Positions 9,891 through 19,219 are shown, numbered from the stretch's first letter. The stretch is 64,000 nucleotides of DNA from Corynebacterium callunae DSM 20147 (GCF_000344785.1 NC_020506.1:1488001-1552000); one strand, 5' to 3'. The notes: a model not told the origin generated them from the sequence alone. Translations and numbers: made by a program.

Positions 9891-10841
9891 GTGAAACAGC
9901 GCATGGTGGGATCAAGTGGCCTAAGGGTCTCCCGACTTGGTTTGGGAACCTCAACCTGGGGGTCGGGAACTGACCTTCAGGAAGCCGGGGATATCTTTAA
10001 TTCCTTTATTACAGCTGGGGGGACGTTGATTGACGTCAGCCCTACCTATACTTCTGGCACCGCGGAATCGATGTTGGGGACTATTTTGCAGTCTCATGGG
10101 CATCGTTCCGAGGTCGTTATTTCCTCCAGTGCCGGTGTTAACCCTGCGTTGCCAATCGGCCGCCGCGTTGACTGTTCGCGTCGCAATCTTATTGCCCAGT
10201 TAGATGTCACCCTCGAAGCGCTGGGAACCGATTATTTAGATTTGTGGTCGGTGGGCTATTGGGATGAGGGAACTCCACCGCATGAGGTGGCCGATACCTT
10301 GGATTTTGCCGTTCGTACTGGTCGAGTGCGTTATGCCGGAGTGCGAGGTTATGCCGGGTGGCAACTAGCCGTAACCCATGCTGCGTCCAATCATGCTGCA
10401 GCTTCAGCACGTCCGATTGTGGTTGCACAAAATGAATATAGTTTGCTGGTGCGCCGCGCTGAGGAGGAATTATTGCCGGCCACCCAGCATTTGGGCGTGG
10501 GCTTTTTTGCCGGCGCTCCCCTGGGCCAAGGTGTATTAACGGCGAAGTATCGTTCGGAAATTCCGCAGGATTCTCGTGCTGCCTCTTCCGGCCGAGATGC
10601 TGAGGTGCAGGGTTATTTGGATTTGCGTTCCACCAAAATTGTGGAGGCTTTGGATACTGCCGCGACGGGTTTGGGGATTAGCCCAGCTGTGACAGCTACC
10701 ACCTGGGTTCGCGATCGCCCGGGAGTCACAGCGGTTATTGTCGGTGCTCGTACCTCAGCACAACTGGCTCAACTGCTGAAAGCAGAGGACGTTACCTTGC
10801 CTGCGCCCATTACCCAGGCTTTGGATGATGTCTCCCTGTAA
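9891..10841 (+). CDS. Aldo/keto reductase-like protein with incomplete catalytic tetrad
   Basis: A 316-residue AKR-fold protein. The N-terminus [20 protein letters not shown] fits the usual spacing of the family, which favours the GTG at 9891 over the GTG at 9882. D48 and Y53 of the tetrad are present (LIDVSPTY). The lysine is replaced by serine (VVISSSAGV, about S80). The histidine is replaced by glycine ([12 protein letters not shown]). The C-terminal cofactor region ([13 protein letters not shown]) looks normal. It may bind NADPH without classical carbonyl reduction. It is divergent from uppP and precedes a lipoprotein gene. Confidence 0.85.
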   Translation: MKQRMVGSSGLRVSRLGLGTSTWGSGTDLQEAGDIFNSFITAGGTLIDVSPTYTSGTAESMLGTILQSHGHRSEVVISSSAGVNPALPIGRRVDCSRRNLIAQLDVTLEALGTDYLDLWSVGYWDEGTPPHEVADTLDFAVRTGRVRYAGVRGYAGWQLAVTHAASNHAAASARPIVVAQNEYSLLVRRAEEELLPATQHLGVGFFAGAPLGQGVLTAKYRSEIPQDSRAASSGRDAEVQGYLDLRSTKIVEALDTAATGLGISPAVTATTWVRDRPGVTAVIVGARTSAQLAQLLKAEDVTLPAPITQALDDVSL

Positions 10842-10878
10842 CTTGGTATGTCTGGGTTGCCTGGTAACCTGAACAATT

Positions 10879-11916
10879 GTGAATATGCGCCGTCAATCCC
10901 GTGTTTACCGTCGACTTTCTGCCACTGCATTGCTGGCATCAGCTGGACTCTTAATCAGCTCTTGTTCCCAGCCAGTAGCGGATACTCCAGACATGGGTAA
11001 GGCAACTCCTTTCGCTTCCCCAGTATCAGAAAACCCCGATGGCAAGGTTATTGCGCTGCCTGCGGGCCAAGATGAGGTTATTGATATGGAGGTCGCCACC
11101 GGCGACATCCTGGGTCTGCGCACCGCGCAGACTTTAAGCATCGGTACGGTTACCCAAATTGAAAAGGGTGAGGCCCAGCAACTTGACGTCGATAAGCAAT
11201 GTGGTGATCTGACTGCAACGGGTGACACTTTCCTGCTGCCTTGCGCGGATGGGGTCTATTTTATTGATGCGGCGCAGCCGAATCTGGATAATTTACATGC
11301 CACGGAAACTCCAGTCACTGTTGCAGCCTTGACTACTGATGGTGAGCTGTTGGTCGGCAATGACCAGGACGCTTCCTTGACGATTTATCGCGAGGGTGAG
11401 GATCCAGAAACCTTTAAGGTTGATGCTCCAAATACCCAGCTCATCGCCGTTCCGGTTAATGAACGCCACGATGCGGTAGTGCGTACCTGGAATGAAAACA
11501 CCACCATCCAAGATATTGATTATCCCAATGACAAAATGGGTGCCACCCTGCGTGTTGGCCTTGGCGTTGGACAAATGGCTGGTGGCGAGGATGGATTGCT
11601 GGTGGTTTCAGATGAAATCGGCGGCCAAATTGCCATCTACAACGCCGATGATGTCATCCGTTTGCAAATGACCGCCCCCGTTGATGATCACCCATGGGCA
11701 GTTGCCTGGGATTCCACCAATGCTTTGGCGTGGATCACTTCCCTCGCTGAAAATTCCCTGGTTGGATACAAGATTTCCGCGGGTGTGCCAGAAGAACAGC
11801 AGCGTTTTAGCACCGTCTCCGATGCCCAAAACATTGTTGTGCTTAGCGACGCCACCCTGGTTGCAGCCTCCGCTACCGGCGCGGGCCTGCAGGTTATCAA
11901 CACTCAAGCTTCATAA
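10879..11916 (+). CDS. Secreted lipoprotein, probable beta-propeller
   Basis: 345 residues with a lipoprotein signal: basic start MNMRRQSRVYRR, a hydrophobic stretch, and the lipobox LISSC at about residues 25-29, so the mature protein is anchored at the outer face of the membrane. The rest is rich in repeating Asp-containing strands (SDEIGGQIAIYNADDVIRLQM) suggestive of a WD/YVTN-type beta-propeller. No catalytic motif is seen. The start is GTG at 10879 or the ATG two codons later; neither has a clear Shine-Dalgarno. It lies 16 bp upstream of pyrD and may share its transcript. Confidence 0.8.
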   Translation: MNMRRQSRVYRRLSATALLASAGLLISSCSQPVADTPDMGKATPFASPVSENPDGKVIALPAGQDEVIDMEVATGDILGLRTAQTLSIGTVTQIEKGEAQQLDVDKQCGDLTATGDTFLLPCADGVYFIDAAQPNLDNLHATETPVTVAALTTDGELLVGNDQDASLTIYREGEDPETFKVDAPNTQLIAVPVNERHDAVVRTWNENTTIQDIDYPNDKMGATLRVGLGVGQMAGGEDGLLVVSDEIGGQIAIYNADDVIRLQMTAPVDDHPWAVAWDSTNALAWITSLAENSLVGYKISAGVPEEQQRFSTVSDAQNIVVLSDATLVAASATGAGLQVINTQAS

Positions 11917-11932
11917 ATAAGGACTAAAAACA

Positions 11933-13048
11933 ATGAGCAAGCCCACCACAGCCCGCCGCCTTCGCCAAGTTGCCTATGACGCCAGCTTGAAAGCCATGTT
12001 CAAAATCCGCCCTGAACGCATCCACGGAATCATCAACAATGGCCTTGGCATTGTACATTCTGTAGCTCCGCTAAACCGTGGCATGGAAAAGTTCATCGCC
12101 GTGCACGATGACGTGCTTTCCCAAGAAGTTTTTGGCATCACCTTCCCACGCCCACTGGGTCTAGCTGCAGGTTTTGATAAGAATGCCTCCATGGCCGATG
12201 CCTGGGGCGCCGTTGGATTTGGTTATGCAGAACTTGGAACTGTTACCGCTTCCCCACAGCCTGGCAATCCCACCCCTCGCCTTTTCCGTTTGCCAGCCGA
12301 TAAGGCAATTTTGAACCGCATGGGCTTTAACAACCTGGGCGCTGCAGAGGTGGCAACCAACCTGCGCAATAGGAAGTCCCAGGATGTCATTGGCATCAAC
12401 ATTGGCAAAACCAAGGTTGTTCCTGCCGATGAAGCTGTAGACGATTACCGCCGCTCTGCGTCCCTACTTGGTGACCTGGCTGACTACCTGGTGGTTAACG
12501 TCTCTTCCCCCAACACCCCAGGTTTGCGTGATCTCCAAGCCGTCGAGTCCCTGCGCCCCATTCTGGCTGCAGTGCAGGAATCCACCACTGTTCCTGTCTT
12601 GGTAAAGATTGCCCCTGATCTTTCCGATGAAGATATCGATGCCGTTGCTGACTTGGCTGTGGAATTGCAGCTAGCGGGCATCGTGGCCACCAACACCACT
12701 ATCTCCCGCGAAGGACTAAAAACCCCAGCAGCGGAGGTTCAGGCCATGGCTGCAGGTGGAATCTCTGGTGCTCCAGTAGCTGCCCGCTCTTTGGAAGTGC
12801 TCAAGCGACTTTATGCACGCGTGGGCGATGAGATGGTGCTTATTTCTGTCGGTGGCATTAGTACACCTGAACAGGCCTGGGAGCGCATTACCTCGGGAGC
12901 TACCCTGCTGCAGGGTTACACTCCTTTCATTTATGGTGGCCCCGATTGGATTCGCGATATTCACCTCGGCATTGCCCAGCAGATTAAGGCGCATGGCCTT
13001 CGCAATATCACTGAGGCAATTGGCAGTGGCTTGGCTTGGAAGAACTAG
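11933..13048 (+). CDS. pyrD: Dihydroorotate dehydrogenase (quinone), class 2
   Basis: Fourth step of de novo pyrimidine synthesis: membrane-associated, FMN-dependent oxidation of dihydroorotate with quinone as acceptor. At 371 residues it has the class 2 N-terminal membrane-binding helices ([20 protein letters not shown]). Signatures include [33 protein letters not shown] with the catalytic serine of class 2, and the FMN phosphate loop [21 protein letters not shown] lies upstream of the ATG. It ends at a strong terminator. Confidence 0.96.
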   Translation: MSKPTTARRLRQVAYDASLKAMFKIRPERIHGIINNGLGIVHSVAPLNRGMEKFIAVHDDVLSQEVFGITFPRPLGLAAGFDKNASMADAWGAVGFGYAELGTVTASPQPGNPTPRLFRLPADKAILNRMGFNNLGAAEVATNLRNRKSQDVIGINIGKTKVVPADEAVDDYRRSASLLGDLADYLVVNVSSPNTPGLRDLQAVESLRPILAAVQESTTVPVLVKIAPDLSDEDIDAVADLAVELQLAGIVATNTTISREGLKTPAAEVQAMAAGGISGAPVAARSLEVLKRLYARVGDEMVLISVGGISTPEQAWERITSGATLLQGYTPFIYGGPDWIRDIHLGIAQQIKAHGLRNITEAIGSGLAWKN

Positions 13049-13071
13049 CGGTGTTTTAGCCCGAACATATT

Positions 13072-13110
13072 AAAAGCACTACTCCTTATTTGGAGTAGTG
13101 CTTTTGTTTT
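13072..13110 (+). terminator. Intrinsic terminator after pyrD
   Basis: AAAAGCACTACTCC and GGAGTAGTGCTTTT form a perfect 14-bp stem, followed by GTTTTT on the plus strand. Confidence 0.9.
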
Positions 13111-13148
13111 TGGAACTGCTTTAGCTGGACTGCTTTTGCCGGACTGCT

Positions 13149-13580
13149 TTAGTTGGACTTGGGGATCTGGGAACGGCGAATAACCAAACCACAAATCAAG
13201 GCCGCCACGCCCCACGCGCTGAGCCAGAACTGCTCCACTACATAAAGCTCTGTGGTGGGCAACAAACGGCTTGCAATCACCATCAAAACCGCAATGCTCA
13301 AAGAAATAATCTGAGCTTTTGAACTCGGTTCATACTTACTGGTGGTGGCGAAGGCACCCAAGATAATAGCTGCACACAAAATAAGCAGGAATCCCGGAGT
13401 GACCACAAAAGGCTGCAAAAGGCCTGAAGTAAATAGCTCAATGGCAGCAAACACCAGAAGAACTAGCCCCAACGCCATAAAAGCACCGCCAACGCGAATA
13501 CCAGTGGGAATTTTACGCCAGGTAGCTCGATCATCGAGGTTGCTGATATTTTTGAGAAATTTACCTTTTGCTGCACTCAT
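13149..13580 (-). CDS. Small integral membrane protein
   Basis: 143 residues with about four hydrophobic segments (GGAFMALGLVLLVFAAIELF; PGFLLILCAAIILGAFA; AQIISLSIAVLMVIA; SAWGVAALICGLVI) and a basic N-terminal cytoplasmic stretch MSAAKGKFLKN. I do not recognise the family. I chose the ATG at 13580 because a longer ORF would run far into the PEBP gene. It begins 16 bp after the PEBP stop on the same strand, so both are probably one operon. Confidence 0.7.
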   Translation of the reverse strand: MSAAKGKFLKNISNLDDRATWRKIPTGIRVGGAFMALGLVLLVFAAIELFTSGLLQPFVVTPGFLLILCAAIILGAFATTSKYEPSSKAQIISLSIAVLMVIASRLLPTTELYVVEQFWLSAWGVAALICGLVIRRSQIPKSN

Positions 13581-13596
13581 AATGTGAGTTAGCCTA

Positions 13597-14130
13597 CTAG
13601 TTCTCGTACCATCCCCACACAATAGAACGCCCAAGAGTATGGAAATAGAGGTTGAAACCAAGGACAGTGGGGGTAGCACTGGGGTCAATTTCCAACTTTT
13701 CTACGTCCAAGGCGTGGACTGCAAAGAGATAACGGTGTGGTCCATGGCCCTGTGGTGGCTCTGCGCCATAGTACCCACGCTTGCCGGAATCACCTTTCAA
13801 CGTAACTACGCCCTCAATACCACCTAGGGTCTCATCACCTGCGCCGGTAGGGATTTCAGAAACGGTGGCTGGAATATTAAAAACAGCCCAGTGCCAAAAT
13901 CCCGCAGCAGTTGGCGCGTCAGGATCAAAGCAGGTAATTGCTAAGGATTTGGTGCCGGCTGGGAGATCAGACCAGGCTAACTGGGGTGATACGTCATTTC
14001 CGCCCAGCTGTGGACTCTTAAGCTTTTCGCCATCGGAAAAATCTGTGGAGCTCAAAGGGAAGCTAGGGTGCTCGCCCAGGGGCGCATAGGGGTCGGGGCC
14101 AGGAAACTTGGGATCTAGGTAGTTAGTCAT
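13597..14130 (-). CDS. YbhB/YbcL family Raf kinase inhibitor-like (PEBP) protein
   Basis: 177 residues of the bacterial phosphatidylethanolamine-binding protein fold. Diagnostic stretches are SPQLAWSDLPAGTKSLAITCFDPDAPTAAGFWHW (the DPDAP motif) and YYGAEPPQGHGPHRYLFAVHAL. The family binds anionic ligands; its role in bacteria is unclear. Cytoplasmic, with no signal peptide. First gene of a pair with the downstream small membrane protein. Confidence 0.93.
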   Translation of the reverse strand: MTNYLDPKFPGPDPYAPLGEHPSFPLSSTDFSDGEKLKSPQLGGNDVSPQLAWSDLPAGTKSLAITCFDPDAPTAAGFWHWAVFNIPATVSEIPTGAGDETLGGIEGVVTLKGDSGKRGYYGAEPPQGHGPHRYLFAVHALDVEKLEIDPSATPTVLGFNLYFHTLGRSIVWGWYEN

Positions 14131-14349
14131 GCCATCGTTTCTACCTGACTTTTTCCGTGTGCGCCGTCACATTCCAAAATCATTTAGTTTAGAAAGTATC
14201 CAAGTCACACCAATGTAAGTTCTGCGGGCTTTGGCGACAGCTCTGCAATCCCGCTTTTAAGGAATTGACCTGCAGATTTGTAAACATTCGAGGCTTCGGG
14301 CTATTGTTTATCTCGTGCAAAGGGCAATACGCCCCTAAACACACACCCA

Positions 14350-14435
14350 GCCCGGGTGGCGGAATGGCAGACGCGCTAGCTTGAGGTGCTAGTGTCCTAT
14401 TAACGGACGTGGGGGTTCAAGTCCCCCTCCGGGCA
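14350..14435 (+). tRNA. tRNA-Leu (anticodon GAG), copy 1
   Basis: 86 nt. Acceptor stem GCCCGGG/TCCGGGC (one G-U pair), anticodon loop TTGAGGT flanked by CTAGC/GCTAG giving anticodon GAG (reads CUC/CUU), a long variable arm typical of type II tRNAs, and a T-arm GGGGG-TTCAAGT-CCCCC. CCA is not encoded (ACAC follows). Confidence 0.97.
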
Positions 14436-14456
14436 CACTGTGTTGAGACAGTACCC

Positions 14457-14485
14457 AAAGCCCTGGTCTTACAGGTCAGGGCTTT
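14457..14485 (+). terminator. Hairpin after tRNA-Leu copy 1
   Basis: AAAGCCCTG and CAGGGCTTT form a 9-bp stem after the tRNA. A short T-containing tail follows. It suggests that the two tRNA copies are separate transcription units or processed apart. Confidence 0.6.
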
Positions 14486-14533
14486 ACCTTATGCCTTTGA
14501 GTTAATTTTTTAACTTAAACACTCACACACCCA

Positions 14534-14619
14534 GCCCGGGTGGCGGAATGGCAGACGCGCTAGCTTGAGGTGCTAGTGTCCTATTAACGGACGTGGGGGT
14601 TCAAGTCCCCCTCCGGGCA
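14534..14619 (+). tRNA. tRNA-Leu (anticodon GAG), copy 2
   Basis: Identical over all 86 nt to the copy at 14350, including the ACACACCCAG immediately upstream. The two starts are 184 bp apart, consistent with a tandem duplication. Confidence 0.97.
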
Positions 14620-14627
14620 CAACTTTT

Positions 14628-14656
14628 AATCTCCGGTACTTTTTGTACCGGAGATT
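14628..14656 (+). terminator. Intrinsic terminator after tRNA-Leu copy 2
   Basis: AATCTCCGGTAC and GTACCGGAGATT form a perfect 12-bp stem with a 5-nt loop, followed by a T-run on the plus strand. Confidence 0.9.
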
Positions 14657-14689
14657 TTTTCGTTTAAGGGCACCGCTGGGTGCCCCATG

Positions 14690-15262
14690 TTAAACGCTTA
14701 TCGACGCAACAACCAGCAACACAAAACCAACCAAAAATCCCAGTCCAGCCTCTTTATTAGTATGGTGCGCCAACTTAATGCGAGACCACCACACCAGTGG
14801 TGTTGCAGCTACCGCCAAAAACCACCACGACGACAGACTGATGGCCAAAAATCCATAAACACATACCCATAGTCCCACATGTACAGACAGTTTTATGCCA
14901 ATCACCTTGGTTATAAAGGCATAGACGGCAATAAAAACTACTGCCGCGGCAAAAATCACCCAGATTTCTCGGGGAGTATCTACCAATGCCAGATAAAGGC
15001 ATAAGATCCCAAGCAGAACTGCGATGATGAGGAAAACTCGGCTGCGTTGCTGTGCTTTAGTTACGTGATGATCGCTTACTTGCCCGCGACGCTGCATCCA
15101 CACAATTGCCACCATGGGCAATACACCGCTAAAAAGTGCAGCACCGAGCCCTGCTGGCACCGCATCCAACGCCAACCCCAAGGTTAAGAACAAAACGATA
15201 TTACTTAGCCATGGGGCACTGATTTCCGTAATAACCTTCGCGATCTGCAATCTTTTATCCAA
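14690..15262 (-). CDS. Membrane protein, PAP2-phosphatase-like
   Basis: 190 residues with about six membrane segments. The C-terminal half has KLSVHVGL and SRIKLAHHTNKEAGLGFLVG. These resemble motifs 2 and 3 of PAP2 lipid phosphatases (SxHV, and SR-x-x-L-x-x-HT). The K-x6-RP motif 1 is not clear, so activity is uncertain. It may act on lipid phosphates in the membrane. Convergent with the upstream tRNA pair; its start lies 55 bp from the divergent GNAT gene. Confidence 0.65.
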   Translation of the reverse strand: MDKRLQIAKVITEISAPWLSNIVLFLTLGLALDAVPAGLGAALFSGVLPMVAIVWMQRRGQVSDHHVTKAQQRSRVFLIIAVLLGILCLYLALVDTPREIWVIFAAAVVFIAVYAFITKVIGIKLSVHVGLWVCVYGFLAISLSSWWFLAVAATPLVWWSRIKLAHHTNKEAGLGFLVGFVLLVVASISV

Positions 15263-15317
15263 TCTTTACTGCGAAGTCCACCCACCTGGTGTGAGACCTC
15301 TAGCTATGGTGGGAAAT

Positions 15318-15929
15318 ATGAGTCCCATTATTATTCCAGCCACACCAGCTCACTACCCAAGGATTCTAGACATCTTGGTTGATGCCTTCGCTAAGGATCC
15401 AGCGTTTTTAAGAATGATCCCCCAACCAGATCCTGCCAATCATAAGCTGCGCGCGCTTTTCCAATTAGAGATTGAAAAACAGTTTGCTAACTCCGGACAC
15501 ATCGATATAGCCGTGGATGATCGAGGAAATGTTTGTGGTGTTGCGCTCTGGGACTTTTATCAAGGCCGTCCTTCATCCACCGACTTGCTGCCCATACTCC
15601 CCGATCTTTTGAGGATCTTTGGCACAGGAACCGCGCAAATAGTTAAAGCCGAAATTCATTCGGCGTCTTTTCACCCACATTTCCCTCACTGGTATCTCTA
15701 TACGCTGGCAACCCCTGCATCTGCGCGAGGTCAAGGAGTTGGAAGCACACTACTAGAACATGGAATTACTCGCGCGGCGGAATCTGGAATTTATCTAGAG
15801 GCCACGACCACAAGAGCAGCTCAGCTTTATCACCGTTTGGGCTTTACTCCCCTGGGCTATATTCCTACCGAGGATGACAGCCAGCCAGAACTAGCCATGT
15901 GGAAACCACCCGCAATGCCCCAAGCGTAG
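15318..15929 (+). CDS. GNAT-family N-acetyltransferase
   Basis: 203 residues. The acetyl-CoA-binding motif A is visible as LYTLATPASARGQGVGSTLLEHGI (R/Q-x-x-G-x-G/A pattern), followed by YLEATTTRAAQLYHRLGFTPLG (motif B). I chose the ATG at 15318, preceded by GGTGGGA, instead of a long ORF overlapping the divergent membrane gene. The acceptor substrate cannot be predicted. Confidence 0.88.
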   Translation: MSPIIIPATPAHYPRILDILVDAFAKDPAFLRMIPQPDPANHKLRALFQLEIEKQFANSGHIDIAVDDRGNVCGVALWDFYQGRPSSTDLLPILPDLLRIFGTGTAQIVKAEIHSASFHPHFPHWYLYTLATPASARGQGVGSTLLEHGITRAAESGIYLEATTTRAAQLYHRLGFTPLGYIPTEDDSQPELAMWKPPAMPQA

Positions 15930-15980
15930 AAACCTAGGTGTCTTAATGTCCGGTGGGAATCTAGTTGTAAGCTGTCAGGA

Positions 15981-16745
15981 ATGGATCAAGAAAGTGGGCA
16001 TCAAGAAGACCGCGCGGAAATTTCAGCTCGGCTAAATACTCGTTTGAGTACCTTTTTCCATTTTCTCTCCACAACTTTTATGGATGCGCTGCATCATATT
16101 CGTGCCTGGAGCCGGCTCAAAAAGGTCATCGTCGCAGTAGCTCTGATCGCGTTTGTGGCAGTAACTTTTTTGGTGGAATTACCCTCCATAACAGTGCTTA
16201 GAGATTGGGCCGCAGATGCCGGCGATGCCTTCATCTTCTTGTTCTTTGTCCTTTATATTGTGATCACCCAATTCCCCATACCTCGCACATTCCTTACCTT
16301 GGCCTCAGGCATCCTTTTTGGTCCTGTGCTTGGCAGTGTGTTGGCTTTAAGCGCCACCACTATTTCTGCACTTGTTTCGCTTTTGATCGTGCGTGGCCTA
16401 CTTGGTGAATGGATGGCACCGCGACTCAAGCATCCAGCGGTAGAAAATATCAATGTTCGTTTGGAGCAACGGGGATGGTTGGCAATTGCTTCGCTTCGTA
16501 TGATTGCAGCAGTGCCTTTTTCAGTACTTAATTATGCTGCCGCACTCACCAGCGTCCCGGTTCTAGCCTTTACTATTGCCACTTTTTTTGGATCTGCACC
16601 TGGCACAATTGCCACTGTAGTTTTGGGCGATGCCGTAACCGGATCAGGCAATTGGTTGGCGATTGTTTTTAGTGCACTTTTGGCCGGGTTGGGTCTGTTT
16701 GGAATCTATTTGGATCAAAGGTTGCCAGTCAAGTCTGGAAAATAG
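15981..16745 (+). CDS. TVP38/TMEM64 (DedA-like) family membrane protein
   Basis: 254 residues. A cytoplasmic, charged N-terminus of about 50 residues is followed by five to six membrane segments. The core motif is FPIPRTFLTLASGILFGPVLGSVLALSATTISALVSLLI, with the later RMIAAVPFSVLNYAAALTSVP. This is the SNARE-associated/VTT domain, whose members are proposed lipid scramblases or transporters; the substrate here is unknown. It is followed after 80 bp by a HTH-protein gene with its own ribosome binding site. Confidence 0.88.
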   Translation: MDQESGHQEDRAEISARLNTRLSTFFHFLSTTFMDALHHIRAWSRLKKVIVAVALIAFVAVTFLVELPSITVLRDWAADAGDAFIFLFFVLYIVITQFPIPRTFLTLASGILFGPVLGSVLALSATTISALVSLLIVRGLLGEWMAPRLKHPAVENINVRLEQRGWLAIASLRMIAAVPFSVLNYAAALTSVPVLAFTIATFFGSAPGTIATVVLGDAVTGSGNWLAIVFSALLAGLGLFGIYLDQRLPVKSGK

Positions 16746-16825
16746 ACAATTTGGGGTATCATGAAGATACTTAAAGGTAGTTCAAGTTTTTGAGGCAGCA
16801 AAAGTATTAAAGGGGGACGCCATCC

Positions 16826-17452
16826 ATGTGGGCACTTCACGCCAGATACCGGGGCCGCGATACACGTCGGGCTGAATTAGTAAGGCGATTTGCCGAGGCC
16901 TTGTCCACGTTGGAAGGTGCTGGTGAATTTGAAATCATTGGCGTCGAGGAAATCCGCGCACACATTTCTTCTGCTGTAACCACCTGTGATGTGGTCATGG
17001 CATTGCTAGCAGCTGGCGATTGGGCAATCGGAATTGGAATTGTCCCCCGTGCGGAAAATCCCTTAAGTGATGTCGCGGCTACTCCCAAGGCAGCAGCCAA
17101 GCTTGAAGCTGCAAAAGAATCTGCCAAGAAGTCAGCTTCCGCAGCGCTGCGTCCCACCGCTAAGTCTGGAACCGTAAAGGTCCGGATTGCTGGCACCAAG
17201 CGCGATGATCCCCGCGCCTTTAATATCTCTGCAGCTTTTACCCTCATGGGTCAGGTTCTTTCCAAGCGCACCCAAGAAGGCCGCGAGGCTACTTCCCTAG
17301 TTCGTTCTGGGCTAAATCAAAATGAGGCAGCCGAGGAGCTAGGTATTTCCAAGCAGGCCATGTCTCAACGCCTCCAGGCTGCTGGTTGGCAGGCAGAAAC
17401 CGCCGGTTGGCAACTAGCCGTTAACCTTATCGAAGAGGCCGGAAGGCCCTAA
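16826..17452 (+). CDS. Conserved actinobacterial protein with C-terminal helix-turn-helix
   Basis: 208 residues. Residues about 162-184 form a HTH (NQNEAAEELGISKQAMSQRLQAAGW), like the DNA-reading helices of sigma-70 region 4 or MarR-like proteins. An Ala/Lys-rich linker around residues 90-120 separates it from the N-terminal domain. It is probably a DNA-binding regulator, with unknown effector and targets. GGGGGA lies 8 nt before the ATG. It ends at a very strong terminator shared with the convergent SPFH gene. Confidence 0.75.
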   Translation: MWALHARYRGRDTRRAELVRRFAEALSTLEGAGEFEIIGVEEIRAHISSAVTTCDVVMALLAAGDWAIGIGIVPRAENPLSDVAATPKAAAKLEAAKESAKKSASAALRPTAKSGTVKVRIAGTKRDDPRAFNISAAFTLMGQVLSKRTQEGREATSLVRSGLNQNEAAEELGISKQAMSQRLQAAGWQAETAGWQLAVNLIEEAGRP

Positions 17453-17456
17453 GACG

Positions 17457-17497
17457 AAAAGTGGGGCTCAGTGTCAAAAACACTGAGCCCCACTTTT
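17457..17497. terminator. Bidirectional intrinsic terminator
   Basis: A perfect 17-bp stem (17457-17473 with 17481-17497) with a 7-nt loop, A-rich on the left and T-rich on the right, between convergent genes. Confidence 0.93.
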
Positions 17498-17513
17498 TGC
17501 TATTTTTTACTGC

Positions 17514-18734
17514 TTATCCGTTGTTGGTATCCGGATAGTAATCGGCAGTGAGATGCTGCGACTGTGCCGGAGTTTCTGGTTGTGCTGAAATCTCTGGCTG
17601 CTTTTCGCGTCGCTTTCCAATCAACAACTCCGAGGGATCGGGATCTACGGGCTTATTTGCTACCGCATTTGCGGCAGCAACCGCTGCTGCGATCTCTGGA
17701 TCAGACTCCGTGGAGAACCACTGGTCTACGTCATCGGAATTGGCTAGATCACGAGTCTCTTCATCAACACTTTGAGGCTCGTATCGGAAAACACCTTCAG
17801 CATCCTTGGAAGCAAATTGCTTGGCAAAGCCTTCCAGAGAATCAGTGAACTGGCTTGGAATAACCCACATCTTCGAGGCCTTACCCTCTGCAATCTGTGG
17901 TAGCTTTTCCAGGTATTGATAGGCTAAAACCTCAGGGGTCAGCTTTGCAGCCTTGATTGCAGCATTTACCTTTTGGATAGCACGAGCTTCACCCTGTGCT
18001 TCCAAATAACGCGCTGCTCTTTGACCTTCAGCACGTAGGATCATTGCTTGGCGTTCTGCCTCTGCATTCAAAATGGCGGCGTGCTTTTCACCCTCCGCCT
18101 GCAAAATCTTGGCCTGCTTTTCACCCTCTGCAGTTTTGATATCAGCTTCGCGCTGACCTTCTGCAGTCAAAATGGTGGCACGCTTCTCGCGGTCCGCCTT
18201 CATCTGCTTTTCCATGGACTGCTGAATGGAAGGTGGCGGATCAATCGCCTTTAGCTCCACGCGGCTAATACGCAGTCCCCACTTGGTAGTGGCGGCATCC
18301 AGCTCACCACGCAGGCGGCGGTTAATTACCTCGCGGGAAGTAAGGGTTTCTTCCAAGGTCATGCCACCAACAACATCGCGCAAAGTAGCCACAGAAATCT
18401 GCTCCACACCAACGATGTAATTGTCCACGCCATAAATGGCGCGTTCAGGTTCATTAATTTGGAAAGTGACCACAATATCGATTGCCACTGTCAGGTTGTC
18501 TTGGGTGATCACTGCCTGAGGTGGGAAAGACACCACACGCTCACGGGTATCAATTTTGGCGCGCACCCGGTCAATAAAAGGCACCAACAGTGTCAGGCCA
18601 CCAGATACGGTGCGGGTATAACGTCCCAGTCTTTCAATAACTGCCGCTTCGCCCTGAGGAATCAAGGCTATGGACTTAATTACGACGATCGCTATGAATA
18701 CTAGGAAAACTACGGCAAGGATTAGTCCTGTCAT
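17514..18734 (-). CDS. SPFH/band 7 (stomatin/paraslipin) membrane protein
   Basis: 406 residues. One N-terminal membrane segment (LILAVVFLVFIAIVVIKSIALI) is followed by the PHB/SPFH domain (IPQGEAAVIERLGRYTRTVSGGLTLLVPFIDRV, ATLRDVVGGMTLEETLTSR). A long charged coiled coil follows with repeated AEGEK/AEGQR units, and then an acidic tail. These proteins form membrane microdomain oligomers and typically pair with NfeD proteins; here a NfeD-like gene lies 56 bp upstream on the same strand, supporting a functional pair. Confidence 0.92.
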   Translation of the reverse strand: MTGLILAVVFLVFIAIVVIKSIALIPQGEAAVIERLGRYTRTVSGGLTLLVPFIDRVRAKIDTRERVVSFPPQAVITQDNLTVAIDIVVTFQINEPERAIYGVDNYIVGVEQISVATLRDVVGGMTLEETLTSREVINRRLRGELDAATTKWGLRISRVELKAIDPPPSIQQSMEKQMKADREKRATILTAEGQREADIKTAEGEKQAKILQAEGEKHAAILNAEAERQAMILRAEGQRAARYLEAQGEARAIQKVNAAIKAAKLTPEVLAYQYLEKLPQIAEGKASKMWVIPSQFTDSLEGFAKQFASKDAEGVFRYEPQSVDEETRDLANSDDVDQWFSTESDPEIAAAVAAANAVANKPVDPDPSELLIGKRREKQPEISAQPETPAQSQHLTADYYPDTNNG

Positions 18735-18790
18735 GGTTACTCCAATTTAGTTCGTTTAAGCTGCGTCAAACGTGGTTAAGGTAATGGCTA

Positions 18791-19219
18791 TCACGCTTCT
18801 TTCCACACCACTGCGGTTGCGCCGTCAATGCTGATAACACTGACAAATTCACCTTGTTCAAAGGTGTGTGCTGGGTCGAGACTGCGCGCTGACCAGATTG
18901 AGCCATCTAGCCTAATCTGGCCCTTGTGTGCGGTGATATCTTCTAGAACTTCGGCGCGATGGCCAATGAGAGCCTTAATTGAAGTATCTAAGGCAGCAGG
19001 TTTATGGAGTCGCTTTTTTAAAGCTGGCCGCAAGAAAAGTAGCAGCGCCAATGAAGCAAGGGCGAAGCTTAAAAGCTCCGCCCATAATGGCACACCAATT
19101 AGGGAAACGCCGGCAGTAAAAAGTGCCGCTCCGCCGAGCATTAGCAGGGTAAATTCACCCACCGCTAATTCCAAGCCTGCGAGTACCAATGCGCCGATAA
19201 ACCAAATTATTGCTCCCAC
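18791..19219 (-). CDS. NfeD-like membrane protein
   Basis: 142 residues: two to three N-terminal membrane segments (AIIWFIGALVLAGLELAVGEFTLLMLGGAALFTAGVSLI), then a soluble OB-fold NfeDC domain (LIGHRAEVLEDITAHKGQIRLDGSIWSARSL, ending VISIDGATAVVWKE). NfeD proteins act with SPFH partners in membrane quality control. It lies directly upstream of the SPFH gene in the same operon. Confidence 0.9.
   Translation of the reverse strand: MGAIIWFIGALVLAGLELAVGEFTLLMLGGAALFTAGVSLIGVPLWAELLSFALASLALLLFLRPALKKRLHKPAALDTSIKALIGHRAEVLEDITAHKGQIRLDGSIWSARSLDPAHTFEQGEFVSVISIDGATAVVWKEA

Noticed and set aside
13111..13160. Imperfect triplicated GGACTGCTTTAG-type repeat
   Set aside because: Only three short degenerate units between pyrD and the next gene; no feature type fits.
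14350..14619. tRNA-Leu pair as phage attachment site
   Set aside because: Both tRNAs are complete with host genes on each side; the prophage begins 18 kb away.
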